From: Hordeum vulgare subsp. vulgare
Lineage: Eukaryota > Streptophyta > Magnoliopsida > Poales > Poaceae
Assembly: GCF_904849725.1 (NCBI RefSeq)
Contig: NC_058519.1
Coordinates: 650,059,387 to 650,123,386 of the forward strand
Direction of reading: 5' to 3'
Length of the DNA stretch: 64,000 nucleotides
Shown here: one piece after another, positions 11,346 to 22,899 of the stretch
Layout of the letters: each line of letters opens with the position of its first letter
Numbering within the stretch: position 1 is the first letter of the stretch
Notes under the pieces: model-generated
The model's database searches: none
Seen by the model: the letters and a program-made list of their open reading frames with translations, nothing else
What the model was told of the DNA's origin: nothing
Made by a program: the position numbers and the translations under genes

Positions 11346-11908
11346 TCACCCTCCATGATCCTCGGTTTATCGATGTCGTTGTGAACTGTTGTACTTTTGC
11401 GCACTGATGTTATCGGCAGGTTGTTGTGAACTGTGTTGGAATCTGTTATACTTTTGATGTTATGGCTGCTTCTATTTTGCTGCTTATATTTTGCTTCATT
11501 GATGTTATGGCAGGATGTTATGGTCGACTCGTTAGCAACAGGCAACATCTCAATTCAGCTCTCTGATGTAGATAGCAACAGCAACAGCAACAACTGCTAA
11601 TGGGTGAGGTGGCTGTGGCGTCAGCACCACCACCGCTGGTCACCAGCCTAGTGCATTCGAACTATTTAGTAACGACCATTCATATTGGTCATTATCACCT
11701 AGAAATAAGGCAGTGAGAGGTGATGTCCGCTTTATGACCTTTTCCAGTAAGCAAGTGATGACCTTTCTGATGAAAATGGTCGTTGGTTTTTGGGGCTAGG
11801 ACCCCTCCAGACAGCTTACGACCAATGATGTCAAATGGTCATAGATTTATGACCATTCCTTCGAGCGTCACTGACAAAAGGTCGTTAGTTGACATATTTC
11901 TTGTAGTG
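11346..11908. other. 3' subterminal region of Caspar-type CACTA
   Basis: GTTGTGAACTGTTGTACTT and GATGTTATGGC repeats (11380-11530) are followed by CAACAG repeats and then by GGTCRTTA/TGACCATT motifs up to the terminus at 11908. No coding sequence is recognised. Confidence 0.55.
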
Positions 11909-11911
11909 TCC

Positions 11912-12714
11912 ATACAAAGGCATGCAACATGTAAACCTACTTACTACGTATAAACTATTTACTCTTTGTCGGAGATTTCGATGATCTCCATGTCCTCCGA
12001 CGGATAAATGTGCGGCAACAACTCCGCCACCTCTGAGGCCTCTCCTACGGCCCCCTCCGACGCCTTATGCTGCTTTGTTGTGACTTCCTCCGTCGCTATC
12101 TCCGCCCCCAACTCGTCTAAGAGGGCGCCTGCCTCTTCCGGATTAGCCTGCGGTTGGTCTCCACCTCGGCCTCATCCCGGATGGAATCTTGGATGGCATG
12201 CTGCTCCGCCATCTCATCGGCTTGGGCAACGGCGAAGAAAGCCTCCGCCTCTGCCATGCTCGGAGCTGGAGCAGGAATCCCGGACCCGTCCTCCTCCATC
12301 GCCTCCGGCACCTCCTCCATTTCCACGAGTCCGGAGGGAGACCCGCAGCAATGCGGACTCCTCATCGAGCCTGGATCTCCTCCTTGATCTACCTTCGACG
12401 CTTCGGCTTGAGCTGAGCGTAGGTGGTGATCCTATGACAGACCATACTGACATCAGAGAGCGGGGGAGAGGAGGCGGATGGGCTCAGGTGGCGGCAGAAG
12501 GAGGGAGGGGCTGGATGTGCTAGGGTTGGGGGACGCCAGACGGTTTAAATAACCGACTATGGCCTGAGGTGACAATCCAAAGCGGCGCCACGCGGCGGCT
12601 ACGTTCGAGTCCCCCGTCGAAACATCGGTTTTCCGGGTGAGTCCGCGTGGGGCTACACCGTAAGGCCTACGTGGTGGGTGTGCCCCATATTTGGGCTAGA
12701 TATGAGGGGTGTCG
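11912..12714 (-). mobile_element. Harbinger-like element part with degraded ORF
   Basis: The minus strand from about 12450 gives ITTYAQLKPKRRR followed by a stop, then Glu/Ala-rich frames (12365-12117, MEEVPEAMEEDGSGIPAPAP). This resembles the acidic ORF1 proteins seen in wheat Harbinger derivatives. The outer sequence GCCCCATATTTGGGCTAGAT near 12690 resembles the tail of the neighbouring Harbinger element near 14090. No complete terminus was found. The frames are broken by stops. Confidence 0.35.
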
Positions 12715-12962
12715 GTTGATGACCCACAAGTATAGCGGATCAATCATAGTCCTTTCAATAAGTAAGATTGTCGAACCCAACGAGGAGCGCAAGGAAATGA
12801 TAAGTATTTTTCAGCAAGGAATTCTCTCCAAGTGTTGTATGTAATAGCATAGATAGTTTTGTAGCAAGATAATTCGTAACAAGTGATAAGTAACAATAGT
12901 AGCAAAGGTGCAACAAGGTAGCCCAATCCTTTTTATAGCAAAGGACATGCCTGCAAGTTCTC
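12715..12962. mobile_element. LTR-retrotransposon fragment TGATGACCCACAAGTATAG
   Basis: The segment begins TGATGACCCACAAGTATAG and runs through GTCGAACCCAACGAGGAGCG, AGCAAAGGACA and CGCTCCCGAGGACA. I recall this sequence as a common Triticeae retrotransposon start. It replaces the C-terminal half of the Harbinger transposase. The element name and the true edges are not certain. Confidence 0.45.
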
Positions 12963-13748
12963 TTATATAAAGCAAGCGCTCCCGAGGACAAATGGGATTT
13001 TCTGTCTAGTCATGTTCATCATATTAAGTTGATCCGCGTTTGCTACATTGATCCATAAGTCGTGTGATGCCACTGCTTCTAGTATGATGGTGGCCCCTTT
13101 TGTGTGACCTTGATACATTCCTCGCAAACCTTTGGGGAAGTTCTTCCATTGCCAATGCATGCAATCGATTGATCTGAGCATTCGTGGAAACCCTCTGGCC
13201 TCTCCAATAGCCAGCAACTTCTTCGTTTCCTATGCATTTGGCTCTCTCAGATACTCTGCTCCAAACACCTCCACCGCAACACGGGGGAACTTGACAGTAT
13301 TTTTCAGGCATGTGCTCTCCCCCATCCTGACCATCTCACCAATGGCATATGCCGCAGTACCAAGTGCAAGCATCCTCAGAGCAGCTGTGCACTTCTTCTT
13401 GGCAGAGAAAGAGAGTTTTGCATGTGAAAACGACTGACAAAAAAATGTATCATCTAGGAAAGTTGGGTTCGGATCAAAGTAATCCTTCTGTAGTAGCTTT
13501 GCTCCGAATACCCTATCCCGATTGATGACTGTTCTCCCTTTGATTGAGCCCTTGAAATTGAGAATGTGCTCCACTTCATGGTCCATTTCCTCTTGCATGC
13601 TCATGAGCATCATCATGTCCACTTCTTCGTCTGAATCAGATGAATCGAAGAACTCATCTTGAATAAGTTGATCAAGCTCCGTCGGTCCATACTCCTCGTT
13701 GGACGAAATATTGGAATCCATCGTTTCCCATAAAAAATTGACCAACAA
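12963..13748 (-). pseudogene. PIF/Harbinger transposase, C-terminally truncated
   Basis: From 13748 the minus strand encodes an acidic N-terminus, then RDRVFGAKLLQKDYF, LGTAAYAIGEMVRMGEST and FGAEYLREPNA. In a second frame (13217-12963) it continues as GFPRMLRSIDCMHWQWKNFP and GATIILEAVASHDLWI. This is the DDE_Tnp_4 nuclease of PIF/Harbinger; the Asp in SIDCMHW is the first catalytic acidic residue. A frameshift lies near 13230. Sequence after GSA is lost at 12963, where the retrotransposon fragment begins, so the later acidic residues are missing. The gene is dead. Confidence 0.85.
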
Positions 13749-14246
13749 ATCCGGTCAGACATTCTGTCGAACACATGTGGCACAAGGCACAACCAGAGAG
13801 TTGCCGGACGTATTGCAGTGTCTTCCGGGTCGGCGACAACGTCCTATTTGAAGAAGCCGGGAGAGATGATCCCTTTGACCGAGCGGTCGGGGTGGCACAG
13901 GCTACTAGGCGACGGAGTGCGCGCGGCGGCGGAGCTGCGAAATGGACAGCGCGTGGAGGAAGCAGAGAGAAAAATTGGAAATGGACCCGGGAGTTCTGCG
14001 GGGTGGATTTGGTGCAATTTGCGGTAGGGTCAGGTTGTCAGGTCTGACGCGGCGAGCGTTTCCGGGCGCGTCCGGGCTCCCCCATATCCGTCTCATATTT
14101 GGGCTGGAAATGGGGGTGCTAGTCAGTCCGGACGTTTGAGGCCGGTTTGAGAGGCCCGTTTGGATCAAATTTTTGTAACCTGACAGTAACCGGCCGGCCT
14201 ACCCAGATGTTGGAGGAGGGTTTGAGGGGTCCGATTGAAGATGCTC
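12963..14246 (-). mobile_element. PIF/Harbinger element, right terminus kept
   Basis: The right edge is GGGTCCGATTGAAGATGCTC ending at 14246, complement GAGCATCTTCAATCGG, followed by TAA at 14247-14249, the usual 3 bp Harbinger target. The body holds the truncated transposase and a GC-rich leader. The left end was lost when the element was interrupted near 12962. Confidence 0.65.
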
Positions 14247-14426
14247 TAAGAGCCACAAATTGACAAGCGTAAAGGAATCTTACCACACTTTTTTAATATA
14301 TATGATGTGGGACCCTAGTATAGTTTCTCAAAGATGTGGCTTAAACCAAACATCCATCTAAATTGATTAAACTTGTCTAGTCTTAAGTGTGACAACCTTT
14401 GACAAATTTAGTCACAAACCAAACAA

Positions 14427-15180
14427 TAACTAGTCCATCACATTGCAGTGGTCGGTGTGAAATTCGTGGTGTCCGTGTAGCAGTTGCTCCTATGGGTCAC
14501 GTCCCCAACTATTTGTACCGCCCCTTCCAGCCAACCAACGGACGAAATGTGGAGCTTTTGTATTGGTTGCCTGCTGGTTCACCGAAAGCTCAAAAGAATC
14601 AGGCACCCCGCACCTGCCCGTTGCCTGCCACCATCATGGGGCCGTCCTATGAGTGACACTCGCATTGCAAGTGAATTTTGTTGCTGATTATCCTTGCGTC
14701 TATGTGTATGTTTTATGCATCTCTTACCGAAAACTAGCATTGGGTAGGCCAGTGTGCAGTTTCTCTTGAAAAAAAAAATGTGATGCGATTCATGCGTACG
14801 ATTTTTCTTTATTTGAATCATTGTGTATGCCTTTCGGAAAAAAGAAATAATCAGTGTATGAGTTTCCGTTTGTAGATAAACCTAACTTTCGTCCTCAAAT
14901 TGATGCTTTACCTATTCCGGAAAAAAAATGATGCTTTACGAGACAATTTTTTCCAAGAATTAAGGTGCATATGGACTCTACTTTTAATATTGCAGTGGCA
15001 AAGATTCCGGACTAAAGTTGGTCTCCTTGGCCCCATGTTTTACAAATGCTACCGCGAGTATATGCAACACAATTGTTCATTTTCTTATCATGAGTATACA
15101 ACATAAAACTTACGAACCACCGCATTCTACAAAAATAGAACCCTAAGTTTTCGGTTGTCATCAACTCACTTACCACGGCA
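14427..15180. repeat. Dispersed direct repeat, copy A
   Basis: Copy A shares long matching runs with 20990-21720: GTGTCCGTGTAGCA, CCAGCCAAC..GGACGAAA, TTCACCGAAAGCT, ACTAGCATTGGGT, CAAGAATTAAGG and GCAAAGATTCCGGAC, in the same order and orientation. No gene or transposon end is recognised in it. Confidence 0.75.
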
Positions 15181-16101
15181 AGCTAGATGCTTTTATGGAT
15201 ATATTGGAAGTTTCTAAAGGAAAAACAAAGAGATGCCCAGGACATATGTCCACATATGGAATATGGAATATGAAATGCCTCAGCACAAACGGTTGGCGAA
15301 TGAACTCCATGGCAAACCACCCAAATCATTGCGGAAAGTGTAGGAATGAGGAATCCCAGATCAGGCTTTTGAGTCAACATGAACCGATTGGTCGGTTAAC
15401 CTCCCCGTTTCTCGCGAACAATAGAATGTATTTCTATCTGTAAACAAGAAGAACTTTGTATTTTTGCAAAAAAAAAAAAAAAAAGCAGAAAGTTGTAGTA
15501 TCCGAATATTATCGCTACAGGGTAGCTAGCTAGCTAGCGTATATTCTCCACCCTCGTGCGACCCAAGCAACATTTGTACATTTGTACACAGTGGAGGAAA
15601 CTAGGTGCATGACGTGTTGGCGAACAATGATTAGGCACCTGCACGTTTCAGTTTCCTGTAGATGCGGTCACATTTCCATTGCAATTTCGCTGCACCTGGC
15701 CGCCCGTCAGGCTGCCGCTCGCCCCGACCATGGAATGCTCATCGCGTGTGGCCTCCACGTCGCGCCGGCCACCGGCAACGGACGTACGTTCGCTACCCCC
15801 TCCCTCCCTTAGTGCCGCCCATCACTGCCGTGCCGTTTGCGTGTGATCAACGTTGAAGGCATGGTTGATAGTATAGTCAAGGACCCGTTATGTAGAGCCG
15901 TCATTTTACTTAATACCCAATCTAATAATCCATTAATCATACTAGTATGCCATACTATTAATATATATAGTCAATCCAATAATCTATTTATATAATAGTT
16001 AATCATACTAGTATGCCATACTATTAATATATGGTTCATCTTCTTTCTCTCACAAAGATTGTTAGGCTTGTGCTGCGGCCAGCTGTAAACTTGTAACTCG
16101 C
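15181..16101. other. Intergenic, no gene seen
   Basis: Contains an A18-type run near 15468-15484, GCTAGCTAGCTAGC near 15525, and a 34 bp direct repeat (TTAATCATACTAGTATGCCA...) at about 15934 and 16001. No coding region is supported. Confidence 0.5.
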
Positions 16102-16104
16102 TTA

Positions 16105-17240
16105 CAGCATCTCCAAAAGGCATCCAACGCGGGGTGCACAAAAATGAGTTTATAGTGCGCGCACATCTAATTTTAGCACGCCGGCAAGTGCTGGCCCCAG
16201 CGGAAACCGTAAAATTTGGGACGCACGCGGCACTTCAACTGACGCGGAAAAACTTCACGCTTGCAACATGCATTTTTTATCAAACACAGACAATTCAAAT
16301 GATACATAGCATGATTTTAAAACGATACGAGCATAGTTTGTAAACTATACATAGCATAGCTATTCTAGGTATATAGAAAACGATAAAAAACAATAAAAAA
16401 CAATACATAGCATAGCATAGATAGTCTAGATAGATAGAAGTCTACTCCTCATCGTCGTCGTCAGACTCCGAGGCGCCGGTGTCCGATCCCTCAGTCGTGA
16501 TGAAGACGTCAACCCAGTGTTCATCGTCGGAGGACCAAGTCACCTTCAGCTCCATCTGGAAGAGTGCGGCTTGCTTCCGCGTACGCCTATCTTCACGGTA
16601 GGCGGCTTGCTCCGCCCTCCTTTGCGCGAAGAATTCGCGCTCGCCGAGGACGTCCCGTGGGAACTGTCGGCGCCACTCCGCCATGGCATGCTCGTCCATC
16701 TTAGTAATGCTGAGGCGGCGCTGATGCCTCCGGTTCCGACGACGGCCCTCTTCGGTGACAACCCGTGGATGAGGCGCGAGGTTCTGCGCCCACTCCATCG
16801 TCACCACGTCGGGGAACTTCATCTTCCTACGAGGCCAGTTGAGGCCTCACACCGCCGCATCGTACGCGCAGGCGGGATCGTCGGCGGTGTCGAACGTGCC
16901 GAGACCGAGGCGCATGTCGTCGAATCGGATCTCGGCGTCGAAGGTGCCCGAGGGGTGCGCGCGGACGCCGCGGTAGCCCGAAGATCCCCGGCGACGCGGC
17001 GGCATGGTGGCGTGGCGGCGGCGAGGCGAAAAAAGAGGCAGAGGGGCGCGTGGCGAGGAGAGGGGCCGACGGTTCCGGTGAAAGGGCGCGTGGCGGGCGC
17101 TGCATTTTATAGACGCGTTGGACGCTGCACGTCAAATCTAGCGCGCGTCCGGCCGCTTTTCCCATGTGCGTGCAACAGTTTTCTGCGCGTCTAAGTTTAT
17201 CGTCTCTGTCCGTTTTTTAGCGCGGCTGCTGGAGATGCCG
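16105..17240 (-). mobile_element. Harbinger/Tourist element carrying an AP2-like ORF
   Basis: The ends are CAGCATCTCCA at 16105 and, complemented, CGGCATCTCCA at 17240. TTA flanks both sides (16102-16104 and 17241-17243). This is the expected structure of a PIF/Harbinger-class element, 1,136 bp long. It encodes no transposase but does contain the AP2-like ORF described separately, so it would need transposase from elsewhere. Confidence 0.75.
16442..17005 (-). pseudogene. AP2/ERF-like protein, one internal stop
   Basis: From ATG at 17005 the frame reads MPPRRRGSSGYRGVRAHPSG, TFDAEIRFDDMRLGLGTFDT and ADDPACAYDAAV, then a TGA at 16849-16847 where the family has Trp. It continues in the same frame as GLNWPRRKMKFPDV to a stop at 16444-16442. 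YRGVR, the LGTF strand and AYDAA are the hallmarks of an AP2/ERF DNA-binding domain. A basic linker and an acidic tail (SESDDDDEE) follow. The whole frame is 187 codons plus stop. I recall this protein as highly repeated in wheat, and here it sits inside a TTA-flanked element. The TGA would leave only about 52 residues. Confidence 0.75.
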
Positions 17241-17243
17241 TTA

Positions 17244-18068
17244 TATGTTCGTTCCTCGTCTATCTCCTCCGACTAGACACAAATTTGATGTGACGTCTCT
17301 TATGTCTCGCCTACACCAGTTTATTGCACCCCGCTCTTAGCACGCATGCATCCTTTCCCCCATATTGTTGTTAGTGCGGTGGTCAACCTTAAACCCTACG
17401 TGATGATTCATGATCGATGCCACTAACAAAGATTAACTAGTACACTCAGCTTTGCGTTGCGCACTGACGCTAATGCAATGATGATGGCGCGCAACTATCC
17501 GGCAACTAGTATCTACTGTAGTAAGTATAGTAAGATTCCAGCTCGCTTTCCTTCCTTCCTTCCTTGCTGGCTGCTGCCGTTGGGATCGATCGAGGAGCCA
17601 GCGCTTTGGGCCGGTGCTTGTTGTCTATTGCAAGTTAAGATATTTGTGCTAACAGCTTTTTCTTCCATAATCCAATCACTGCTAGTTTAATTAATCAGTG
17701 TGCGTCCGGTGTGGCTTCTTTGCTGGCCTGCTGATGTGAGGCGATGGGCTCTGGGTGGCTGGCTCTCACGTCATGTGCGGTGGCAATAACATATAGGTTA
17801 GGTCAAGTCCTGTCTTTTTCAACAAAAATCTTATACTGGTGATCGATGTGCTCTCTCGCGCGCCCATGATCCTACTACTGTATTTTTATTTTTCATGTAT
17901 GTATTTTATAGAGGGTTGACGATTCCGTTGTGCCGGTAGCGTGCGTATATAGTATAGGTTCGGAATGCAGGATTTTCCTTTGAAATTCATGATAACCTAC
18001 CGATTGTGTCACGCTAATAACTTACTTCAAACTGAGATAAATACCTTCTCTGTATCTAAATAACTGTA
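17244..18068. other. Intergenic, no gene seen
   Basis: Mixed-composition sequence without convincing coding frames, transposon ends or RNA genes. Confidence 0.5.
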
Positions 18069-18226
18069 CTCCCTCCGTTCTTAAATATAAGACCTTTTAG
18101 AGATTTCATTATAAACTACATACGGATGCATATAGACATATTATAGTGTATAGATTCACTCATTTTGCTTCGTATGTAGTCTCTAGTAAAATCTCTACAA
18201 GGTCTTATATTTAGAAATGGAGGGAG
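18069..18226. mobile_element. Stowaway MITE
   Basis: Inverted ends CTCCCTCCGTTCTTAAATAT and its complement, 158 bp, flanked by TA. The interior (ACATACGGATG...GTAGTCT) is the widespread Triticeae Stowaway type. Confidence 0.9.
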
Positions 18227-18228
18227 TA

Positions 18229-19206
18229 GTTGAAATGTGCTTCATATTCAACTACAATTATTTGAATACAGAGGGAACATATTGTTTCCAGGCGCCGAGT
18301 AATAATCATCAACATGCATGTCATCCCCACTACTTCAACCTTGCTGAAAGCACAAGCCTTCTACCTCGTGCATGCAGGCCACCACATGCACCCACCGGGT
18401 CACGCTCACACTCACACACCAATCGCTCTCTCTCGTTGCGGTAACCAATCAAAATTATAACAATGGCAAAGCATCACCTCAGAGATTTCAAGTACGGCCA
18501 AGCTAGCTCCGATCGACCAATGGCAGGCCGTCTGCGAAGCCTGATCCCCAGCAGGCTTATCCGTACTCGACAGCGAGCATGCAAGCGCGCATGGGGCCAA
18601 TTCCCTTGTAATAACTTAATTAACTTAATCCCGGCCGATTCATAGATCAGAGTGACAGCCCATGTGAACGATGGTTGTTAGGCTAAAGCCGAAAGTAATT
18701 GGTGCATCACATATCGACGATCACTGTCAGCCCCTGCCTCCATACGTCTCTCTCAGTCCCTGTCTCTATCTCGAGAAAAAATAAGAGCGGTGTCTTCTGC
18801 TGTGTGTGTGTGGGGACATATGCGCGATAAAGCTGCCGCTGGCTAATCAAAACTAGTGTGGAGTAATTAACTTCTCCCAGTTGCGATCTACGCATGCGAT
18901 TAGTGGTGTCTTCTGCTGCCTTGTCCGTTTGCTGTCTCGTGCTAGTACAACACGCATGCTGCGGGTGGTTAAGTTCTAACCCATTTCTCTAAGGAGTTGT
19001 TAGTAGTACTCGAAAGATTGACCTAATCTCCAGATGAACATGCATGTACTAGCTAGCAAAGATGCTTCCGTCCCACTGGCACAAGGAAGAATCGAAGAGG
19101 CTGGCTGTTTTCGACGTCCGTTTTCGCCCGCCGTGGTTTCGCACGGTGAACCACACATGGAAAACACACGGTATCCGCCGGCCGAAAAACTCAAGAGCCT
19201 TTTGTA
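18229..19206. other. Intergenic, no gene seen
   Basis: No supported coding region, transposon terminus or structural RNA was recognised. Confidence 0.45.
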
Positions 19207-19319
19207 CTCCCACTGTCCGGAAATATTTATCGTGGAAATTGATGTATCTAGATATATTTTAGTTCTATATACATCCATTTATATTTATTTTTGTGACAAG
19301 TAATTTCTGACGAAGGAAG
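19207..19319. mobile_element. Diverged Stowaway-like MITE
   Basis: Starts CTCCCACTGTCCGGAAAT after TA and ends CGAAGGAAG before TA. The interior GATGTATCTAGATATATTTT matches common cereal MITEs. Arms are imperfect. Confidence 0.55.
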
Positions 19320-19681
19320 TATACAATTGTTTAGATTATTAAAATAATGTTTTAAATGCTTTTATATTAGTTTATGGAGGAAGTACAAATGCATGGATAC
19401 TGCTTTGACGTCGTAAATATATATTATGAACTAAGTGATATTGTTCCATTTCTAGTTTCCGTACGAGATGGATACGAAGGAGAGTTTCCTCCACTTTGCA
19501 TTTCTATTGTGCACATTTGAGGCCTCGGAGCTATTCTTCTCTGATTGGCTACCTCAGATGATTCAACTTGTGCATTTACAGTTAGCTAGCTTGTCACACA
19601 TACTACTGTTGATCAACAGTACGGCAATAAGTGAAGCAACCACGGACATAAAGACTTTGTAGTTGACCAACAAAAATAATA

Positions 19682-19953
19682 CTCCCTCCGTCACGTATAG
19701 AAGGTACAGTTAAACTTGCGTGCGTTTTTTAAATAGACAAGGTTTAAGACGCCAAAGCAATTACTCTTATTAATTAGTATTAGTACTACTCATGCATGCG
19801 CCCTCTCACTTTGCTGCTCAAGAAGTAGTACTAGTATTTTCTCAGTTGATTAGGCGCATTAGCATCTACACCTACTACATCTCACAACCAATCGGTGACT
19901 ACCTTGGTCTCAGAGATTTTCCAAGCGTGCCTTCTAGACCGTGATAGAGGGAG
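19682..19953. mobile_element. Stowaway-like MITE, atypical interior
   Basis: Ends CTCCCTCCGTCACGTATAGA and, complemented, CTCCCTCTATCACGGTCTAG, flanked by TA, about 272 bp. The interior is unlike the usual short hairpins. Confidence 0.6.
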
Positions 19954-19955
19954 TA

Positions 19956-20989
19956 CTCCTTGACGTATACTCATATTCTACTATTGTGTTTAGACCTTTT
20001 TTTTTCTTGTGAAACTTGTAAGGAGGGATGCATGTGAAATATATTAAGAGAGAAAACGAAGTTCTGCAACTAGTTTGTTTGTGCTGACTCAAAAACGTGT
20101 TAGCCTAGGTGCGGGAGAGGTAGATGTACACCACATACAAAATTCCTACTTGCGCATTAACATAACTAATTTATCAAGGTGCCGTTAGTCTCAAAGAGCA
20201 ATAAGTAATTGATTGACTAGCGTGAGTAGTACTATATATATGCTAGTTTGGTTGGATGTCAAATGACTTGTGACATAAAATTTGCACCAAAAGAGAAAAA
20301 AAAGGTGGGTGATTACAATAATAAGATATATGTGTGTGTTCTATGATGTTTCGAGCATTTTTTTTCAAGGGTTGGCAATCGCATTTGAAAATAAATGGCC
20401 ATTAATTTTCATTTGATTAATCAAATGGTGTAAGAACTAAATGAGACTTTTTATTTCTCATCTAGATGAAAATTAGTATACATAAATTTACATGCATGTG
20501 TACATCGATCATACCTTGGCAACAAAAAAACTAGGTGAAATGCATCGCGGGCGTACCCATGTCTAAGCAACAGAAATCACACAATCTTACTTGTCCGAAA
20601 ATTGGTGTCACATGGGAATCCATGTCGTTGAAAACACTAGTTAAAATGTTGGCAGCGGTGGACATCACATTGTCGTACTACCCCTTCGGAATCCATGCAC
20701 TTCGGTCGAGTTACTTTCGTGTGGTTGTCTGACGTGTTGGGTATGATTAACGGGTTAATCATGTTTATGGTGTTGCATGCTCTGTAAATAGTTTATATAT
20801 GGTTGGTTTATATCGGTTTTCGCTCAGTTTTCTATTAATGAATTGAACATTTTTTTTTCCTTAATTAATTGATGAGTGAAAAAAATTTGTCTCCATTAAA
20901 AAAAACATTACCGTACTATGCTAGTATTGCTAACATACAAAGGACGTTATTGTATGCCAAATAGTCCAGCATTTGACCGAAATGAAGAT
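19956..20989. other. Intergenic, no gene seen
   Basis: AT-rich sequence with no supported gene or element end. Confidence 0.45.
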
Positions 20990-21720
20990 TAATTAGTAGC
21001 CCATCACAATGCATAGATCGGCGGTGGAATTCGCGGTGTCCGTGTAGCATTTGCTCATATGGGGCCAGGTCCCCAACTGTTTGCACCGCCTCTTCCAGCC
21101 AACGAGCGGACGAAACGTGGAGGTTCTTCATTGGGTGCCTGATGCTTCACCGAAAGCTAGAGAATCGCACGTGCGCGTGCCCGGCCCACCATGGGTCCCG
21201 TGTTGCCACCATCATGGAGCCGGGTATCTCCATGGGTCCCCTCTGCCAGTGACTGCCATTAGTGATTTTGTTGCTGATTTTATCAGCGCGCCTACGCATA
21301 CGTTTTCTGCATCCTTACCAGAAACTAGCATTGGGTCGGCCAGTGTACATTTTCCCTTGAAAAATTCCGATGAGTTCTATCTATTTTGAATTATTTGTAC
21401 ACGTGTTAGTTGGCTTATAGTATGACTTTCAGATAAACGTAACATTAGTCCATAAATCGATGCTTTACGAGACCGTTATTCCAAGAATTAAGGCGCACAT
21501 CGACTAGTGCTTCCACTTTTAATGTTGGAGCGGCAAAGATTCCGGACAAAAGTTGGTTTGGTCGTCACTGTCTTTTACAAACGTTACCACGAGTCCGTGA
21601 CAAGTATAACCTTTACTATTGTCCATTTTCTTCCAACTAGGAGCACATAAAACGTACGAAACCATGATGCATCGGAAAAATAGCAAACCAAAGTTTTATG
21701 TTGCCATGAACTCATAACAT
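20990..21720. repeat. Dispersed direct repeat, copy B
   Basis: Same order and orientation of matching blocks as copy A at 14427-15180, about 6.57 kb apart. Both copies run from CCATCACA.TGCA through TTCACCGAAAGCT to GCAAAGATTCCGGAC and beyond. Confidence 0.75.
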
Positions 21721-22009
21721 GTTGATGCTCTCATATCCTTTTGTTTGCCAACCAAACAATCAATTGCACTCTTTTCATGGAGCGGAAAAGCATTATGGAG
21801 ATTAAATGTTTAGGCCTAATGCATCCTTGTTCACATATATGATATATGGTATTGATTCATGATGTTTGAACCGAGTTGCTCGACGATAGAATGAAACAGA
21901 AAATCATGGGTCTTTTAAGGGTGGGGATGCTCCAACGTGTTTAGCCTCGCCAAGAGCCGGACCAGTCTAAAAAAAACTATGATATGGTTCATATGTCTGG
22001 TTTTTGTCT

Positions 22010-22300
22010 CGTGAAATATTGTTTTGTACGCCACCGGCCCATAAGGTTTTGTGGATAAAGTTGTTCAGCCAACACTTTGCAAAACCGCCATTCCTAGAAT
22101 TAAGGTGTGTATTGGCTGGATTGTGCTTCACTTTTTATATTGGCATTGCAAAAGATTCTGGTCCAAAGCTGGGTCGGTTTTCTCTGCGTGTTGTAAATGC
22201 TACCACGACAATAGCCTCGACGTGCCATCGTATTTTTCACTATCCAGAATGTTTGAACCAAACTGCTCGCCGTCAAAATGAAGTAAAAAACTAATGTTTG
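22010..22300. repeat. Dispersed repeat, shorter copy C
   Basis: Shares CTAGAATTAAGGTG, TATATTGGCATTGCAAAAGA, TTGTAAATGCTACCACGA and neighbouring bases with the distal halves of copies A and B. It lies about 600 bp 5' of the transcribed leader of the DUF3755-type gene. Confidence 0.55.
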
Positions 22301-22899
22301 TACCCTTCCATTCATGGGCAAAGAAAATCATTCTAAAAACGGAACGATTTGTCCAACTAGTTGACGACGTCTCGACCGCCCACGCCCACGCCCACAATTG
22401 CAACAGAAAAGCCACGAATTTCACAGGACGGAAAAGATATCCCCTCCAAACCGGCACCGGGCCCGGTGGAAAAACCCGTCCCTGACCCCACCTGTAATCG
22501 ACCCGGCACGAGCGAGCGAGCGTCCCCCTAGCATAGCATTACACACGCGCGTCACCTCCATCCAACAGTGTCCCGCGTACAGTGCTCGTTGGTGGGCGAT
22601 TCCGCGAGAGAAAGGTGATCCCAACGACGAGATTCTCTCTCCCCCTCGCCGGGGCCCGCGCGCTGAGGCGGCCCATCCGGCCCGGTTCCATTGCGTCCCC
22701 GCCGTCCGATCCGCTTCCCCGCCGCATCCCCCGCCGTCCGCGCCCCCGACGGCCGGGATCCTCGCATCTCCCTCGCCGAAGCGTTTCGCAGGGCGACACT
22801 TTGCCCGCGAAGCCGAGGGGCAGGACGGTCATCGCGCGGGGGCGGGCATGGGCGTGATAGGCTCGGGGTGGTAGAATAGACTAGGGCGCTAGGCCCTCT
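22301..22899 (+). promoter_or_regulatory. GC-rich promoter region of the DUF3755-type gene
   Basis: GC content rises sharply from about 22440 and stays high through the leader at 22900-23256. Long antisense open frames here reflect base composition. No TATA box close to the leader is convincing, in line with a broadly expressed GC-rich promoter. The exact start site is not visible. Confidence 0.4.

Larger units (their letters stand above)
8445..11908 (+). mobile_element. Caspar-type CACTA, internal part and 3' end
   Basis: The right edge is GTCGTTAGTTGACATATTTC followed by TTGTAGTG, ending at 11908, whose complement is CACTACAAGAAATATGTC, the terminus I recall for Triticeae Caspar elements. 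The last 280 bp repeat GGTCGTTA/TGACCATTT-type motifs, fitting subterminal repeats. Upstream are three gene pieces (8730-9037, 9378-11345, 10200-10640). The left terminus is absent from the window: the other CACTA element appears to have inserted at 8444/8445. The assignment of the gene pieces to this element is inferred from the lack of any intervening terminus. Confidence 0.7.
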
